Shown here: positions 18,229-28,702 of the stretch, in pieces
Layout: each line of letters opens with the position of its first letter
How positions within the stretch are numbered: position 1 is the first letter of the stretch
DNA from: CAIWHR01 sp963708855
GTDB lineage: Bacteria; Pseudomonadota; Gammaproteobacteria; Burkholderiales; Casimicrobiaceae
Reading direction: 5' to 3'
Assembly: GCA_963708855.1 (NCBI GenBank)
Contig: CAVPUM010000011.1
Coordinates: 62,001-126,000 of the forward strand
DNA length: 64,000 nt
Program-made: the position numbers and the translations under genes
The notes under the pieces: model-generated
Database searches by the model: none
The model's input: only the letters and a program-made list of their open reading frames with translations
Told to the model about the DNA's origin: nothing

Positions 18229-20686
18229 ATGAAGACGCAGGCACGGGTGGTGGTCATCGGTGGCGGGGTCGTCGGCGTGAGCACGCTTTACCATCTGACC
18301 AGGAAAGGCTGGTCCGACGTCACGCTGCTCGAACGCACCGAGCTCACGGCGGGTTCGACCTGGCATGCGGCCGGGCTGCTGCCGCTGTTCAACATGAGCT
18401 ACACGGTCGGTCAGCTGCACAAGTATTCGGTCGACCTCTACAAGCGCCTGCCGGCCGAGACCGGGCAGGAAGTGGGCTTTCACGTCACCGGCAACCTGCG
18501 CCTCGCGACGTCCCGCGACCGCATGGACGAGTACCACAAGTATTGCGGCACGGCCAACACCATCGGCGTGCCGTTCCAGGTCATCAGCCCCGCCGAGGTG
18601 AAGGCGTTGTGGCCGCTGGTGAACCTGGGCGATGGCGTCGCCGCGCCGAAGATCGTCGGCGCGCTCTACCATCCCGACGACGGCCACATCGCGCCGGTGG
18701 ATCTCACGATGGCGTTGCGCCGCGGCGCGCGCATGGCCGGCGCCGAGATCTGCGAGCAGACCGAGGTGCTGGGCGTCGAGCGCACCGCGGCGGGCGAATG
18801 GAAGATCACGACCAACCGGGGCGACATCGTCTGCGAGCACGTCGTGTGCGCGACCGGCAACTACGCCCGCGAGACCGGCCGCAAGTTCGGCCTCGACGTG
18901 CCGTCCATCCCGGTCGAGCATCAGTACATCGTCTACGACGAATCGGCCGAGTTGAAGGCCTATCGCGCAGCGGGCGGTCGTGAATTGGCGGTGCTGCGCG
19001 AGTCCGACGCTTCTTATTACCTGCGCGAGGAGCGCATGGGCTGGATTCTCGGCCCGTACGAGAAGGGCGCTCCGGCGCGTTTCGCCGACGGCGTTCCCGG
19101 CCACTTCGGCAAGGAGCTGTTCCCGGGCGATCTCGATCGCCTGCTGCCGCACGTCGAGGCGGCGATGAAACGCGTGCCCTGCCTCGAGCACGCCGGGATC
19201 AAGACCATCGTCAACGGTCCCATCGCCTATACGCCCGACGGCAGCCCGCTGGTCGGTCCGGCCTGGGGGTTGCGCAATGTCTGGCTGAACGAAGGCCACA
19301 GCTTCGGCGTCACGGCCGCCGGCGGCGCCGGCTGGCAGCTCGCGGAGTGGATCGTCGAGGGCGAGCCCGGCATCGACATGCTGGGCGTCGATCCCCGCCG
19401 CTTTGGCGCCTACGCCGGCAGGCGCTACACCGTCCGCAAGAACGAGGAGACCTACCGCAACGTCTTCACCATTCACTATCCGGACGAGGAGCGCGAGGAC
19501 GCGCGCCCCGCCAAGACCAGCCCCGTCTACGAAAAGCTGAGCCAGTTGGGCGCCGTCTGGGGGCAGCGCTACGGCTGGGAACGCGCAAATTGGTTCGCGC
19601 CGCCGGGCGTGCCCCGCAAGGACGCGTGGAGCTTTCGGCGCAGCAACTATTTCGCGCACGTCGGCGACGAGTGCCGGCGGATGCGCGAGGCCGTGGGGGT
19701 GATCGACCTTACGCCGTTCACGAAGCACGAGGTGACCGGTCCCGGCGCGGAAGACTGGCTGGACTCGCTGGTCGCGAACAAGGTTCCGGTCAAGCCGGGC
19801 CGCATCGCGCTTGTGTCACGCGCTGACGCAGAACGGCGGGATACGCTCCGAATTCACGATCACGAAGCTCGCCGCGCATCGCTTCTACGTCGTCAGCGCC
19901 GGCGCCGGCGAGCGCTACGACAGCGATTACCTGCACAGGATGCTGCCGGGCGACCGGAGCGTGGAGCTCTCCAATGTCACCACGCGCCGCGGCACGTTCG
20001 TCGTCGCCGGCCCCAACGCGCGCGCGGTGCTGGCGCAATTGACCGATGCTCCGCTCGACAACGCGAATTTTCCCTGGCTGAGCGGCCAGGTGATCGAGGT
20101 CGGACTCGCCACCGATGTCTACGCGCTGCGCGTGAATTTCATAGGCGAGCTCGGCTGGGAGCTGCACTTTCCGATCGAGTACGCGAATGGCCTGTTCGAA
20201 GCCCTCTTTGCCGCCGGCCGCGAATTCGGCATCGGCATGGTCGGCATGCGGGCGATGGAATCGATGCGCATCGAGAAATCCTACCGGATGTGGGGCTCGG
20301 ATCTCACGCCCGAGTACACGCCGTTCGAGGCCGGCCTCGAACGTTTTGTGCGCATGGACAAGGGCGAGTTCATCGGCAGGGCGGCGCTCGCCCGGCAGCT
20401 CGCCGCCGGCGTGCCGCACCGCTTCGTCACGCTTGAAGTGCACGGCGTGACCGACGCCGATCCGCTGGGCAACGAGCCCCTGTTCGCACGCGGTGCGCTG
20501 GTCGGACGCGCGACCGCCGGGTGCTACGGGCACGTGCTGGGCAAGAGCCTGGCGCTCGCCTATGTCAAGCCGGAGCACGCGGCGGCGGGTGCGGCGATGG
20601 AGATCGAAATCCTCGGCGAGCGCCGGAAGGCTACCGTACTAGGCGAATCCCCTTACGATCCGGAGAGCCGGCGGCTGCGCGCCTGA
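18229..20686 (+). CDS. FAD-dependent dimethylglycine/sarcosine dehydrogenase-like protein (frameshift near 19810)
   Basis: Demethylates an N-methyl amino acid and passes the one-carbon unit to tetrahydrofolate. The N-terminal FAD domain has VVVIGGGVVGVSTLYHL (residues 7-23) and the covalent-FAD-type segment GSTWHAAGLLP. A middle FAO_M-like linker and a C-terminal GcvT-like folate domain follow (GPGAEDWLDSL; NFIGELGWELHFP; RAMESMRIEKSYRMWG). One extra base near 19810 splits the gene in the GcvT part (GRIAL then CHALTQNGGI). Substrate could be dimethylglycine or sarcosine. Its class fits the sox and bet genes 15 kb away. Confidence 0.82.
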
Positions 20687-20690
20687 CGCG

Positions 20691-21665
20691 TCAGGCTGCG
20701 GGCGCGCTCACCTTTTCGCCGTGCTCGAACACCACCTGCGCGCGGCCCACGAGCAGTGCGTCGAGCGGGCCGATGCGGTCGGTGTCCTTGCGGGCGTACG
20801 GGAGGCTGTGCAGGATGTAGCGCATCGCGTTCAGCCGCGCGCGCTTCTTGCAGTCGGACTTGATCACGGTCCAGGGCGCGTCGGCCGTATCGGTGTAGAA
20901 GAACGTCGCCTCCTTGGCCTTCGTGTACGCCTCCCACTTGTCGAGCGAGGCGAGGTCGATCGTGGACAGCTTCCACTGCTTGAGCGGGTGCGCCTCGCGC
21001 TCCTTGAACCGCCGGCGCTGTTCCTTCCGGCTCACGGAGAACCAGAACTTGATGAGCCGGATGTTGTTGTGGACCAGCATGCGCTCGAACTCCGGCGTCT
21101 GGCGCATGAACTCCAGGTACTCCTGCTGGGTGCAGAAGCCCATGACGCTCTCGACGCCGGCGCGGTTGTACCACGAGCGATCGAACATGACGATCTCGCC
21201 GGCGGTCGGCAGGTGGCGCACGTAGCGCTGGAAATACCACTCGCCGCGTTCCGCGTCCGTCGGCTTCTCGAGGGCTACGACGCGCGCGCCTCGGGGGTTC
21301 AGGTGCTCCATGAAGCGCTTGATGGTGCCGCCCTTGCCGGCGGCGTCGCGGCCTTCGAACAGGATCACGATCTTTTCGCCGGATTCCTTGACCCACGCCT
21401 GCAGCTTGAGCAGCTCGACCTGCAGCCGGTACTTGTGCCGCTCGTAACTCTTGCGCGACATCAGGTTCCGGTACGGATATCCGCCGGAGCGCCAATCGTC
21501 GGCAAGCTCGTCGTCCGCGGTCTCCGGCAATTCGCGCGCCAGCGCCCGCTGCTTCTTCAGCACCAGCTTCATCAGCAGCGCGGCTTCGACCGGCGAGCGC
21601 CCGGCCAGAATGTCCTCGAGCGCGTTCACCTGCGCCTCGAGCGCCGTCTCGATGCTCTCGTTCAC
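20691..21665 (-). CDS. ppk2: Polyphosphate kinase 2 family protein
   Basis: Transfers phosphate between polyphosphate and nucleotides. The P-loop domain has Walker A GRDAAGKGGT (residues 105-114), the lid region RGEWYFQRYVRHLP and Walker B-like IVMFDRSWYNRAGVE, followed by FTQQEYLEFMRQTPEFER-like helices and KFWFSVSRKEQRRRF. The 324-residue length and long N-terminal extension suggest a class I PPK2 (NDP phosphorylating), but class cannot be fixed by eye. It converges with the flavoprotein gene, four bases apart. Confidence 0.85.
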   Translation of the reverse strand: MNESIETALEAQVNALEDILAGRSPVEAALLMKLVLKKQRALARELPETADDELADDWRSGGYPYRNLMSRKSYERHKYRLQVELLKLQAWVKESGEKIVILFEGRDAAGKGGTIKRFMEHLNPRGARVVALEKPTDAERGEWYFQRYVRHLPTAGEIVMFDRSWYNRAGVESVMGFCTQQEYLEFMRQTPEFERMLVHNNIRLIKFWFSVSRKEQRRRFKEREAHPLKQWKLSTIDLASLDKWEAYTKAKEATFFYTDTADAPWTVIKSDCKKRARLNAMRYILHSLPYARKDTDRIGPLDALLVGRAQVVFEHGEKVSAPAA

Positions 21666-21898
21666 GGCGTAATTTTCGACCGCTTCCGCGCTTGTCGTCG
21701 GGCCGATGTCGCCCGCCGAGGCGGGACGCGGGCGGGGGCCGCGAGGCGGGCCGGCCGGCGGGGTGGCTGCGGGTTTGGCAGCGGATTTTGGCGGTGGAAT
21801 CCACGACCGTCAGTCGTTTGGCGGGCATTGGCAGGTCCTTTGTCGTTGCGTTGCGAATCGGCATTGTGCCGGCCAATGGTACCAATGGATGGGGCCGC

Positions 21899-22561
21899 AT
21901 GGTACGTTTGCGATTTCGGTTCCCATTTCGCAATCGTCGGCAAATGCAGGCAGCGCAACTGGATGGCACAAGAAAGGCGATCGTCTTTGCCCTGGCCGGC
22001 TGGTCGGGGTTCTTCGTCATGGGAATCGAGCTCCTGAGCGGGCGCATTCTGGCCCCGAGCTTCGGCAACAGCATCTACGTCTGGGGCGCCGTGATCACGG
22101 TCTTCATGCTGGCGCTGGCAGTAGGGTATCTTCTGGGCGGACACTATTCGGTCTTCTCGCCCAGCCTCCGGCGCCTCGGGGCATTGCTGATCGCGGCCGG
22201 CCTGGCAACGATTCCGGTGGTGCTGTTCGGCGATTCCGCGCTCGACTGGATATTCGACCGCATCAATGATCCGCGCTACGGCTCGCTCCTCGCCTCGTCG
22301 CTGCTGTTCTTCGTGCCGACGGCGATTTCCGGCGCCGTGTCGCCGTACGCGGTTCGCTTGCTCGTCTCCAGCCTTCACGGCAGCGGCAAATCGGCCGGCT
22401 CGCTCTATTTCGTTTCGACCTTCGGCAGCGCGGCGGGCACGATACTCACGTCGTTCTACCTCGTCCTGCTGTTCGATGTGAACGCGATCCTGCTTGGAAT
22501 GATGGCGGTCTCGGTCGTCCTCGGACTCGGCGCCGTCCTGTGCGGCGAGCCGCGGCGATGA
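21899..22561 (+). CDS. Membrane half of a split MFS/spermidine-synthase-like protein
   Basis: Integral membrane protein with about seven hydrophobic segments. It starts FALAGWSGFFVMGIELLSGRILAP and continues with GNSIYVWGAVITVFMLALAVGYLLGG and SLYFVSTFGSAAGTI, the pattern of the membrane domain of fused 'MFS/spermidine synthase' proteins. Here the soluble synthase-like half is a separate downstream gene beginning seven bases later. Start codon is uncertain: 21899 has a GGATGGGG-like site, and 21944 is an alternative. No polyamine genes are nearby, so polyamine synthesis should not be assumed. Confidence 0.65.
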   Translation: MVRLRFRFPFRNRRQMQAAQLDGTRKAIVFALAGWSGFFVMGIELLSGRILAPSFGNSIYVWGAVITVFMLALAVGYLLGGHYSVFSPSLRRLGALLIAAGLATIPVVLFGDSALDWIFDRINDPRYGSLLASSLLFFVPTAISGAVSPYAVRLLVSSLHGSGKSAGSLYFVSTFGSAAGTILTSFYLVLLFDVNAILLGMMAVSVVLGLGAVLCGEPRR

Positions 22562-22567
22562 AAGCCG

Positions 22568-23453
22568 GTGCGCGTCTTCGCGCTGGCGTTCGCGGGCCTG
22601 CTCGCCACTGCCGCAATGCCGGTCGGCGCGAGGGCAAGGGAGTTGCATACCGAGCGGTCCCTGTACCGCAATATCGTCGTCTACGATGAAGCCGGGCTTC
22701 GCTGCATGAAGTTCGGGCGACATGCGGCCGGCCGGCAAACCTGCATGTCGCTTGCGGATCGCGACCGGCTCGTTTTCGACTACACGCGGATGATGATGGC
22801 CGCGCTGTACCTCAACCCGTCGCCGCAGCGCGTGCTGGTCATCGGGCTCGGTGGCGGCACGTTGCCCGGCGCGCTGCAGAAGATCCTGCCCGCGGCGCGG
22901 ATCGACGCCGTCGAAATCGATCCGGCCGTGGTGCGCGTGGCCGGAAAGTACTTCGGGTTCGCGCCCGGCCGGCAGACCGCGGTGTTCGAGGAGGACGGAC
23001 GCGTGTTCGTAAAGCGCATGCAGAAGCAGCAGATCCGGTACGATCTGGTGCTGCTCGATGCGTTCGACCACGAGTACATTCCCGAGCATCTGCTGACGCG
23101 CGAATTCCTGCTCGAAGTCAAGGAGCATCCTGACCGCGGAAGGAGTGCTGGCCGCGAACACGTTTGCGACCAGCCGGCTGTACCATTTCGAGTCGGCGAC
23201 CTACTTCAGCGCCTTCGGCGATTTCTACCGTCTGAAGTCCGGCAACCGGGTGATCCTGGCACGCCCCGGAGGGTTGCCGGACCGCGACGAGCTGGCGCGC
23301 AATGCGGCGATGCTGGAAGACAGGCTCGCGCCGTTCGGGGTCGGCAGGCAATGGCTGTTGCCGCTCATCGAGGTCGAGTCCGGCTGGCCGCCGGGCACAC
23401 GCGTGCTCACCGACCAGTACTCGCCGTCGAATCTGCTGAACGTGTCCAATTGA
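22568..23453 (+). CDS. Spermidine-synthase-like methyltransferase-fold protein (frameshift near 23130)
   Basis: Soluble partner of the preceding membrane protein. The leader LAFAGLLATAAMPVGARA resembles a signal peptide. The Rossmann core shows VLVIGLGGGTLPGAL, DAVEIDPAVVRVAGKYFGF and YDLVLLDAFDHEYIP. After LTREFLLEVK the frame is lost and resumes as LTAEGVLAANTFATSRLYHFE to the stop at 23453. The start may be GTG 22568, or the ATG at 22558 (overlapping the upstream stop) if a base is missing. The family includes many proteins that are not aminopropyltransferases; substrate unknown. Confidence 0.65.
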
Positions 23454-23472
23454 CTCCGAGCCCATCCAGACC

Positions 23473-26274
23473 ATGATCACGAAGCTCTTTTCCCGTTCGG
23501 CGCTGCACGAGCATCCGGATCCTGCGCAGCGCGCGCAGGGTGTGGCGGCGTTGCCACCGGATTCCGGCGAACTCGCGCAGCTGCTTGCCGCCGACCCCGT
23601 GGCGGAGGTCCGCGTCGCGGCCGCGAATCGCTGCGCCGACCTCCCGGCGCTCGCCGGCGCGTTCGCAGCCGAATCGGATCCGACCGTTCGGGCTGGCCCT
23701 CGCGGCGGCGCTGGGCAAGGTGCTTTCGGAAACGCCGGACGACGCGCGCGCCGCGGCGTTCCTTGCCGGCGACACCTGCACCGATGCGATACGCGCCGAA
23801 GTGGCCCGCCGCACGCCCGATGCCGAGCGGCGACGGGTGGCTCTGGCGGGCCTTCGCGATGAAGACCTGCTGGTCGAGCTGGCGCTTTCGGCCGAGCACG
23901 CGGAGTCGCGCATGGACGCCGCGGAGCGGGTTCACTCGGCGGAGGGCTTGCGCAAGCTCGCCGCGCGGCGAAGAACAAGGACCGTGGCGTGGCCCGGCTC
24001 GCCCGGCAGCGCGTCGATGCCATCGCCGAGCGCGCGGGGCAGGAGTCCGAGGCCGATGCCGTTCTCGAGCAGCTGCAGGCGCTGACGGCCAGAGCCCGGC
24101 CCGATCCTCACCGCAGCGGTGGAAATCGATCGGCGCTGGCAGGCGCTCGACATGAGCGGCGACGCCGTGCGTCGAGCGCGCTGGGACGCGGCCCGGCAGG
24201 CGCTGCAGGCGCGCTTCGACCGCGAGCAGGACGAGCAGCGGGCACGCTCGCAGTTCGAGCGCAGGCTGCGCGAATGGATGGACGGCGCTGCAGCCGCCCG
24301 GACGCGATGGACGCGCTTGCCGGGCTGCGCGCGGAGCTGGCCGCGCTGCGCGAGGCGGCACAGGGGCACAACGACGGCGCGGCGCTCGAGGTCGCTGGCC
24401 AAGGCCGAGGAGCGCCTCGCGGCCTGGGAGCGTGAGCACCATGCGCTCGAGGGCGCCGAGGCGCTGGTCGTCGAAGCCGAGCAGCTCGCCGCCGGCACGT
24501 CCATCGACCACGCGAATCTGCCCGATCGCTGGCAGGCGCTGGACCGCGCGATCCGGGGTCCGGCGCTGACGCAACGTTTCGAGTCCGCGCTGATCGTGAT
24601 CGAGCAGCGCCGGCTCGCGCAGATCCAGGCGGCGCAGCAGCAGGCGAACGCGGCGCGGCAGCACGTGCACGGTCTGCTGCATGCCGCCGAGCAGGCGCTG
24701 GCCGCGGGGCAATTGCACGCGGCGCGCGCGGCCGCCGACGAGATCAGGGCGGTCGAAGGCCGGCGTCGGCATGCTGCCGAAGCCGACGGTGCAGCGGTTG
24801 AGCCGCCTCGTCCAGCAGCTCGCGGAGCTCGAGCGCTGGGAGACCTTCGGCCAGCGCCAGGCCCGCGTCCAGCTCTGCGAGCGCGCCGAGGCGCTGGCGA
24901 CGCAGACCTTGGACGCGTCGCGACTTGCGCTCGAGGTGAAGAAATTGCGCGACGAGTGGAAGGCACTCGACGAGCAGCATGCGGGCGTTCCGAAATCGGT
25001 CTGGGAGCGCTTCGACGGCGCGTGCGAAAAGGCCTACGCGCCGGCGGCCCGGCATTTCGCGGAAATGGCCGCGCTGCGCAAGGAGGCGCGCCGGCAGCGC
25101 GAGGAATTCATCGCCGCCGCCGCGGCGCATGCGCCGACCCTGCTGGCCGAGCCGCGCGACTGGCGCGCGATCGAACGATGGCTGCGCGAGACCGATCGCA
25201 CGTGGCGCGAAGGCAACCTCGGCAGCGTCGAGCCCGGCGCGTGGAAGAAGCTCGACGCGCGGCTGAAGGCCGCGCTCGGCCCGGTGCGCGATGCGCTGGC
25301 CGGGGCGCGCGATGCGGCGAAGGCCGGTCGCAAGGCCTTGATCGCGGAGGCCACCGCACTCGTGGCGAAGGCGATGGAACGCGACGCGCCATCACAGGTG
25401 AAGGCGATCCAGGCACGCTGGCAGGAGCACGCCAAGGCGATGCCGCTCGCGCAGCGCGACGAGCGCGCGCTGTGGGAAGAGCTGCGAGCGGCCTGCGACG
25501 CCGTGTTCACCGCGCGTCACGCCAAGCGCAAGGAAGAGGACGATCGCCGGCAGACCGGCCGGCGCGCGCTGGAGGAGACCTGCGAACAGCTCGAGCGCTT
25601 GCGCAGCCGCACGGACGGCGACGAGCAGGAGATCCGCCGTGCGCTGCGCGAGGTGCAGGAGCAATGGAAGCAGCGGGTCGGACGATCCGACGTGCCGCCC
25701 GGACTCGACTCGCGGTTCAGGCAATGCCAAAGGCGCCGTGGAGACGATGCTGTCGGCGCGCGTCCGCTCGCGCGAGGCCGCGGTGTGGCAGACCCTTGCG
25801 GCGAAGGAACGGCTGTGCGAAGAGCTCGATCGCCTCGTGGGTTCCGGCATCGAGGCGGAGGCCGCGGCGAGCCTGGCCGCGGCGACGACCGAACGCTGGG
25901 CCGCGTTGCCGGCGGTTGTCGCCGGCTGGGAAAAGAAGCTGGTCGCACGCCGCGACGCCGCGCTGCGCGCGCTGGCGGACCCCGCCGCGGCGGGCGAGTA
26001 CGCGACGCGGATCGAGCAAGGCATGGCCTCGCGGCATGACGGCCTGCTGGAGCTCGAAATGCTGTTGAAGCTCGACAGCCCGCCCGAGCTTCAGGCGCAA
26101 CGGCTCGCGCTGCAGGTGAAACAGCTGAAGGAACGCTTCAGCAGCGCGGCGACGACAGGCGCCAGGACCCCGGGCGATCTCCTGCTTGCGTGGTGCGCCC
26201 AGCCGGGCGTGGCCGATGCGCAGGACAGGCAGCGCTGCGAGCGCGTCTTCTCGGCGATGGAGCAGGTGCGCTGA
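23473..26274 (+). CDS. DUF349 coiled-coil repeat protein (several frameshifts)
   Basis: Long, strongly charged helical protein of about 930 codons. Recurrent motifs such as LRDEWKALDEQHAGVP, LWEELRAACDAVF and RALREVQEQWKQRVG are the DUF349 repeat, seen in cytoplasmic proteins of unknown role in proteobacteria. The reading frame changes several times (roughly 23690, 23970, 24110, 24320, 24390, 24770, 25730) while the repeat pattern and codon bias continue. This looks more like sequence error than decay. An N-terminal HEAT-like part (AAADPVAEVRVAAANRCADLP-like) precedes the repeats. Confidence 0.65.
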
Positions 26275-26361
26275 TTCCCGGCGATCCGTCCGGATTGCGG
26301 CTGGCGACGCGGCGACGCGCCGTGGCGCGGCTTGCCGCCGCGGCATCGCGGGCGGCGCGTG

Positions 26362-28063
26362 TCATACCGCTCCGCGCAAACGCCGGTGCATCCAGCGAAA
26401 GACCAGGCTGCGGGGCGGCTCGGTGCCCGACAGCGTCCAGGAGACCGTGCCCGGCTCGGTCAGGTAGCGCCGCTGCAGCCGGCGCGTGGAGCTGTCGCCC
26501 ACGAACAGGATGCGGTCTCCCGGCTTCAGGGCGAGGTCCGCGCCGGGCAGCAGCTCGAAGGTGCCCTGGCGCTCCAGCATCAGGGCCGCGGCGGGCATGC
26601 GTACCTGCGGATCCGTCGGGTCGGCCAGGAGGTGGGCGATGCGGAAGGTCACCGGAGCGCTCTGGAAGAACGCATTGAACATGCCCGCCTGCAGGACGTC
26701 GCATTCGAAGATCCATGCGCTCGGCGCTCCCGCGCCGACTTCGTCGCGCACGCGCCGTATCGTCGCCGCCGCGACGTCGCGCTCGGCCTGGCGCAGCCGG
26801 GAGATGAAGCGGCCCAGCATCGGCGTCTTCAGCAGTTGCAGGCACTCGTGCACCATCAGCACCGATTGCACGAACGTCACGTTGGCGCGGGCCGCTTCGA
26901 TCAGCGCGCGGTCCTGGATGTGGTTCTGGCGGATCACGACGAAGATGTCCGGCTTCACCCGCCGCGCCAGCGTCGTCACGCCCAGGTTGACGGCGTCGAC
27001 GTCGGCCCCGGCGACCAGGACGTCGGCGTCGGCGATTCCGGCGTCACGCAGGATGCTCTCGGTGTGCTCGCCATGGAGCAGGTGCCCGTCGGGATCGTGA
27101 TCCATCGCCGGATCGAACGCCTTCCATTCGATCCCCTCGCGATCGAGAACTTCGGCGATGGCGCGTCCGAACCGGCCGTATCCGACGAGCACCCACTTCC
27201 CGCGCGGAGGCTGGATCCGGTCGGGACACGGCGAACCCGGCGCGCCCGTCAGCCAGTCCTCGATCTGCAGGGTCTCCGGATTGCGCAGGCTGACGCCGAG
27301 ATTGAAGGCGAAGGTGTCGAACGGATTGACGACCTCGACGCCGCCGAACGATTCCAGGTTGACCTGGGCGACGCGGGATTTGGCCCGCGCGACGACCTGG
27401 ATCGCCGGGTTGAGCAGGCGCGCACCGATCGCGATCGCCTGGTTGACCGCGTCCTCTCCGGCCAGCGCGATCAGTCCCTGGCAATGGGGACTGCGGATGC
27501 CGCCGTCTTCGAGCACGTCGGCGAGGCGCGCATCGGCCGTGAGGGTGAGCGGTGGCGTCGCGTAGTCCTGGATCGCGACGCGGGCGATGCGTTCCGGGTC
27601 GCGGCTCGATGATGACGAGGCGATTGCCGAGCCGGTCGAGCGATTGCCCCAGCCGGGATCCGCTTTGCCCGTATCCGCACAGCACGTAGAACGGCTCGGC
27701 GATGCCGCGCACGCGCCAGATGAACACGCCCCGCGCGAGCAGCCCGCGAAACGTCGCATCGTTGACGAGCGCGATCACCGAGCCCAGCGTGTACGCCCAG
27801 CCCGTCACCGACAGGTAGATGGCGAAGGTGACCCAGAGCCTCTGCGTGTCGTTGAACGGATGCGGAACTTCGCCGAATCCGATCGTCGTCGCGGTGTAGC
27901 TCATCACGTAGAACGCGTGGAAGATGCTCATCCGGCCCGGATTGCCGTCGGCGTCGAGCCCCGGAATCAGCGCCAGGCCGCCGACCGAGATCGCATAGAC
28001 GGCGATCAGCGTGATCAGCGGCGCCCGGAATCGCCGCAGGATGAGGAAGAGCACGTCGCCCAT
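26362..28063 (-). CDS. Potassium-channel family protein with two TrkA-N (RCK) domains (frameshift near 27600)
   Basis: Inner-membrane ion channel with cytoplasmic ligand-sensing domains. Two membrane helices flank the pore loop TATTIGFGEVPHPF (about residues 57-70), a TxGFGE selectivity-filter variant. Two nucleotide-binding modules follow: FYVLCGYGQSGSRLGQSL and GKWVLVGYGRFGRAIAEVL, with TrkA-C-like segments after each. The frame is lost after RLVIIE near 27600 and regained at DPERIARVAIQDY. It is followed in the genome by the DUF6394 membrane gene on the same strand, a common pairing. Confidence 0.78.
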
Positions 28064-28087
28064 GGCGCCGCTATCCGCGCGGTACGG

Positions 28088-28471
28088 CTAACGCCCCTGG
28101 CGCAGCGTCTCGCCTATCAGCAGGATCACCGAGAACAGGTTGGCGAGCAGCGCGCCGCCCGACAGCGACACGATCACGGAGATGACTTCGCCGTTGACCG
28201 GGGCTTCGGTGACGTAGAGGCGCCAGACCCAGACCCCGGAGGCCGCCAGCAGCTGGAACGTCGCGACGAGGCTGGTGGCAAGGTGCGTGGCGCCGAGCTG
28301 CGTGCGGTCGCCGAACTTGAGCACCGTGGCGATCAGGTTCACCACCACCGCCGCGAACAGCTCCGTCGGGTGGTGCAGCTCCGGTCGTTCCAGGTCGCCG
28401 ATGAAAAAGCCGAAATTCAGCGTGCAGGCGAAGATGATGAAGAAGCCGAAGATGACTTTTTCGAGGTTCAA
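28088..28471 (-). CDS. DUF6394 small membrane protein
   Basis: 127-residue integral membrane protein with four hydrophobic segments. The start is a TTG at 28469-28471 with GGAG six bases upstream, giving MNLEKVIFGFFIIFACTLNF; an ATG in another frame nearby is a decoy. FGDRTQLGATHLATSLVA and SLSGGALLANLFSVIL are characteristic of the family. It lies 24 bases upstream of the channel gene on the same strand, so the two are likely cotranscribed and may act together. Function is unknown. Confidence 0.7.
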   Translation of the reverse strand: MNLEKVIFGFFIIFACTLNFGFFIGDLERPELHHPTELFAAVVVNLIATVLKFGDRTQLGATHLATSLVATFQLLAASGVWVWRLYVTEAPVNGEVISVIVSLSGGALLANLFSVILLIGETLRQGR

Positions 28472-28592
28472 TGGAGGCTCCGGGACGGCGGCGATTCCGA
28501 AGGTGAACCCTACCACAGGCGCCGCGGCCGGGGTCGCGGCCCACGGCGGCCGTCCGATCGAGGCGACGTCCGCGAACCTTGCACTGACTCTG

Positions 28593-28678
28593 CCATCGCA
28601 TCGAGACATGGGGAGCACGGGCCAGACGTGACCGGCTGCCGACTTTACTAACTCGACCATCGCATCGAGAATGGGGAG
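28593..28678. repeat. Direct repeat pair in front of plsB
   Basis: CCATCGCATCGAGA followed by ATGGGGAG occurs at 28593-28615 (one extra C) and again at 28657-28678, offset 64 bases. The rest of the 28472-28702 gap between the divergent DUF6394 and plsB genes holds no gene. The repeats may be operator sites or a small duplication. Confidence 0.55.
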
Positions 28679-28702
28679 AGACCACGACGATCCCGATCGA
28701 CG

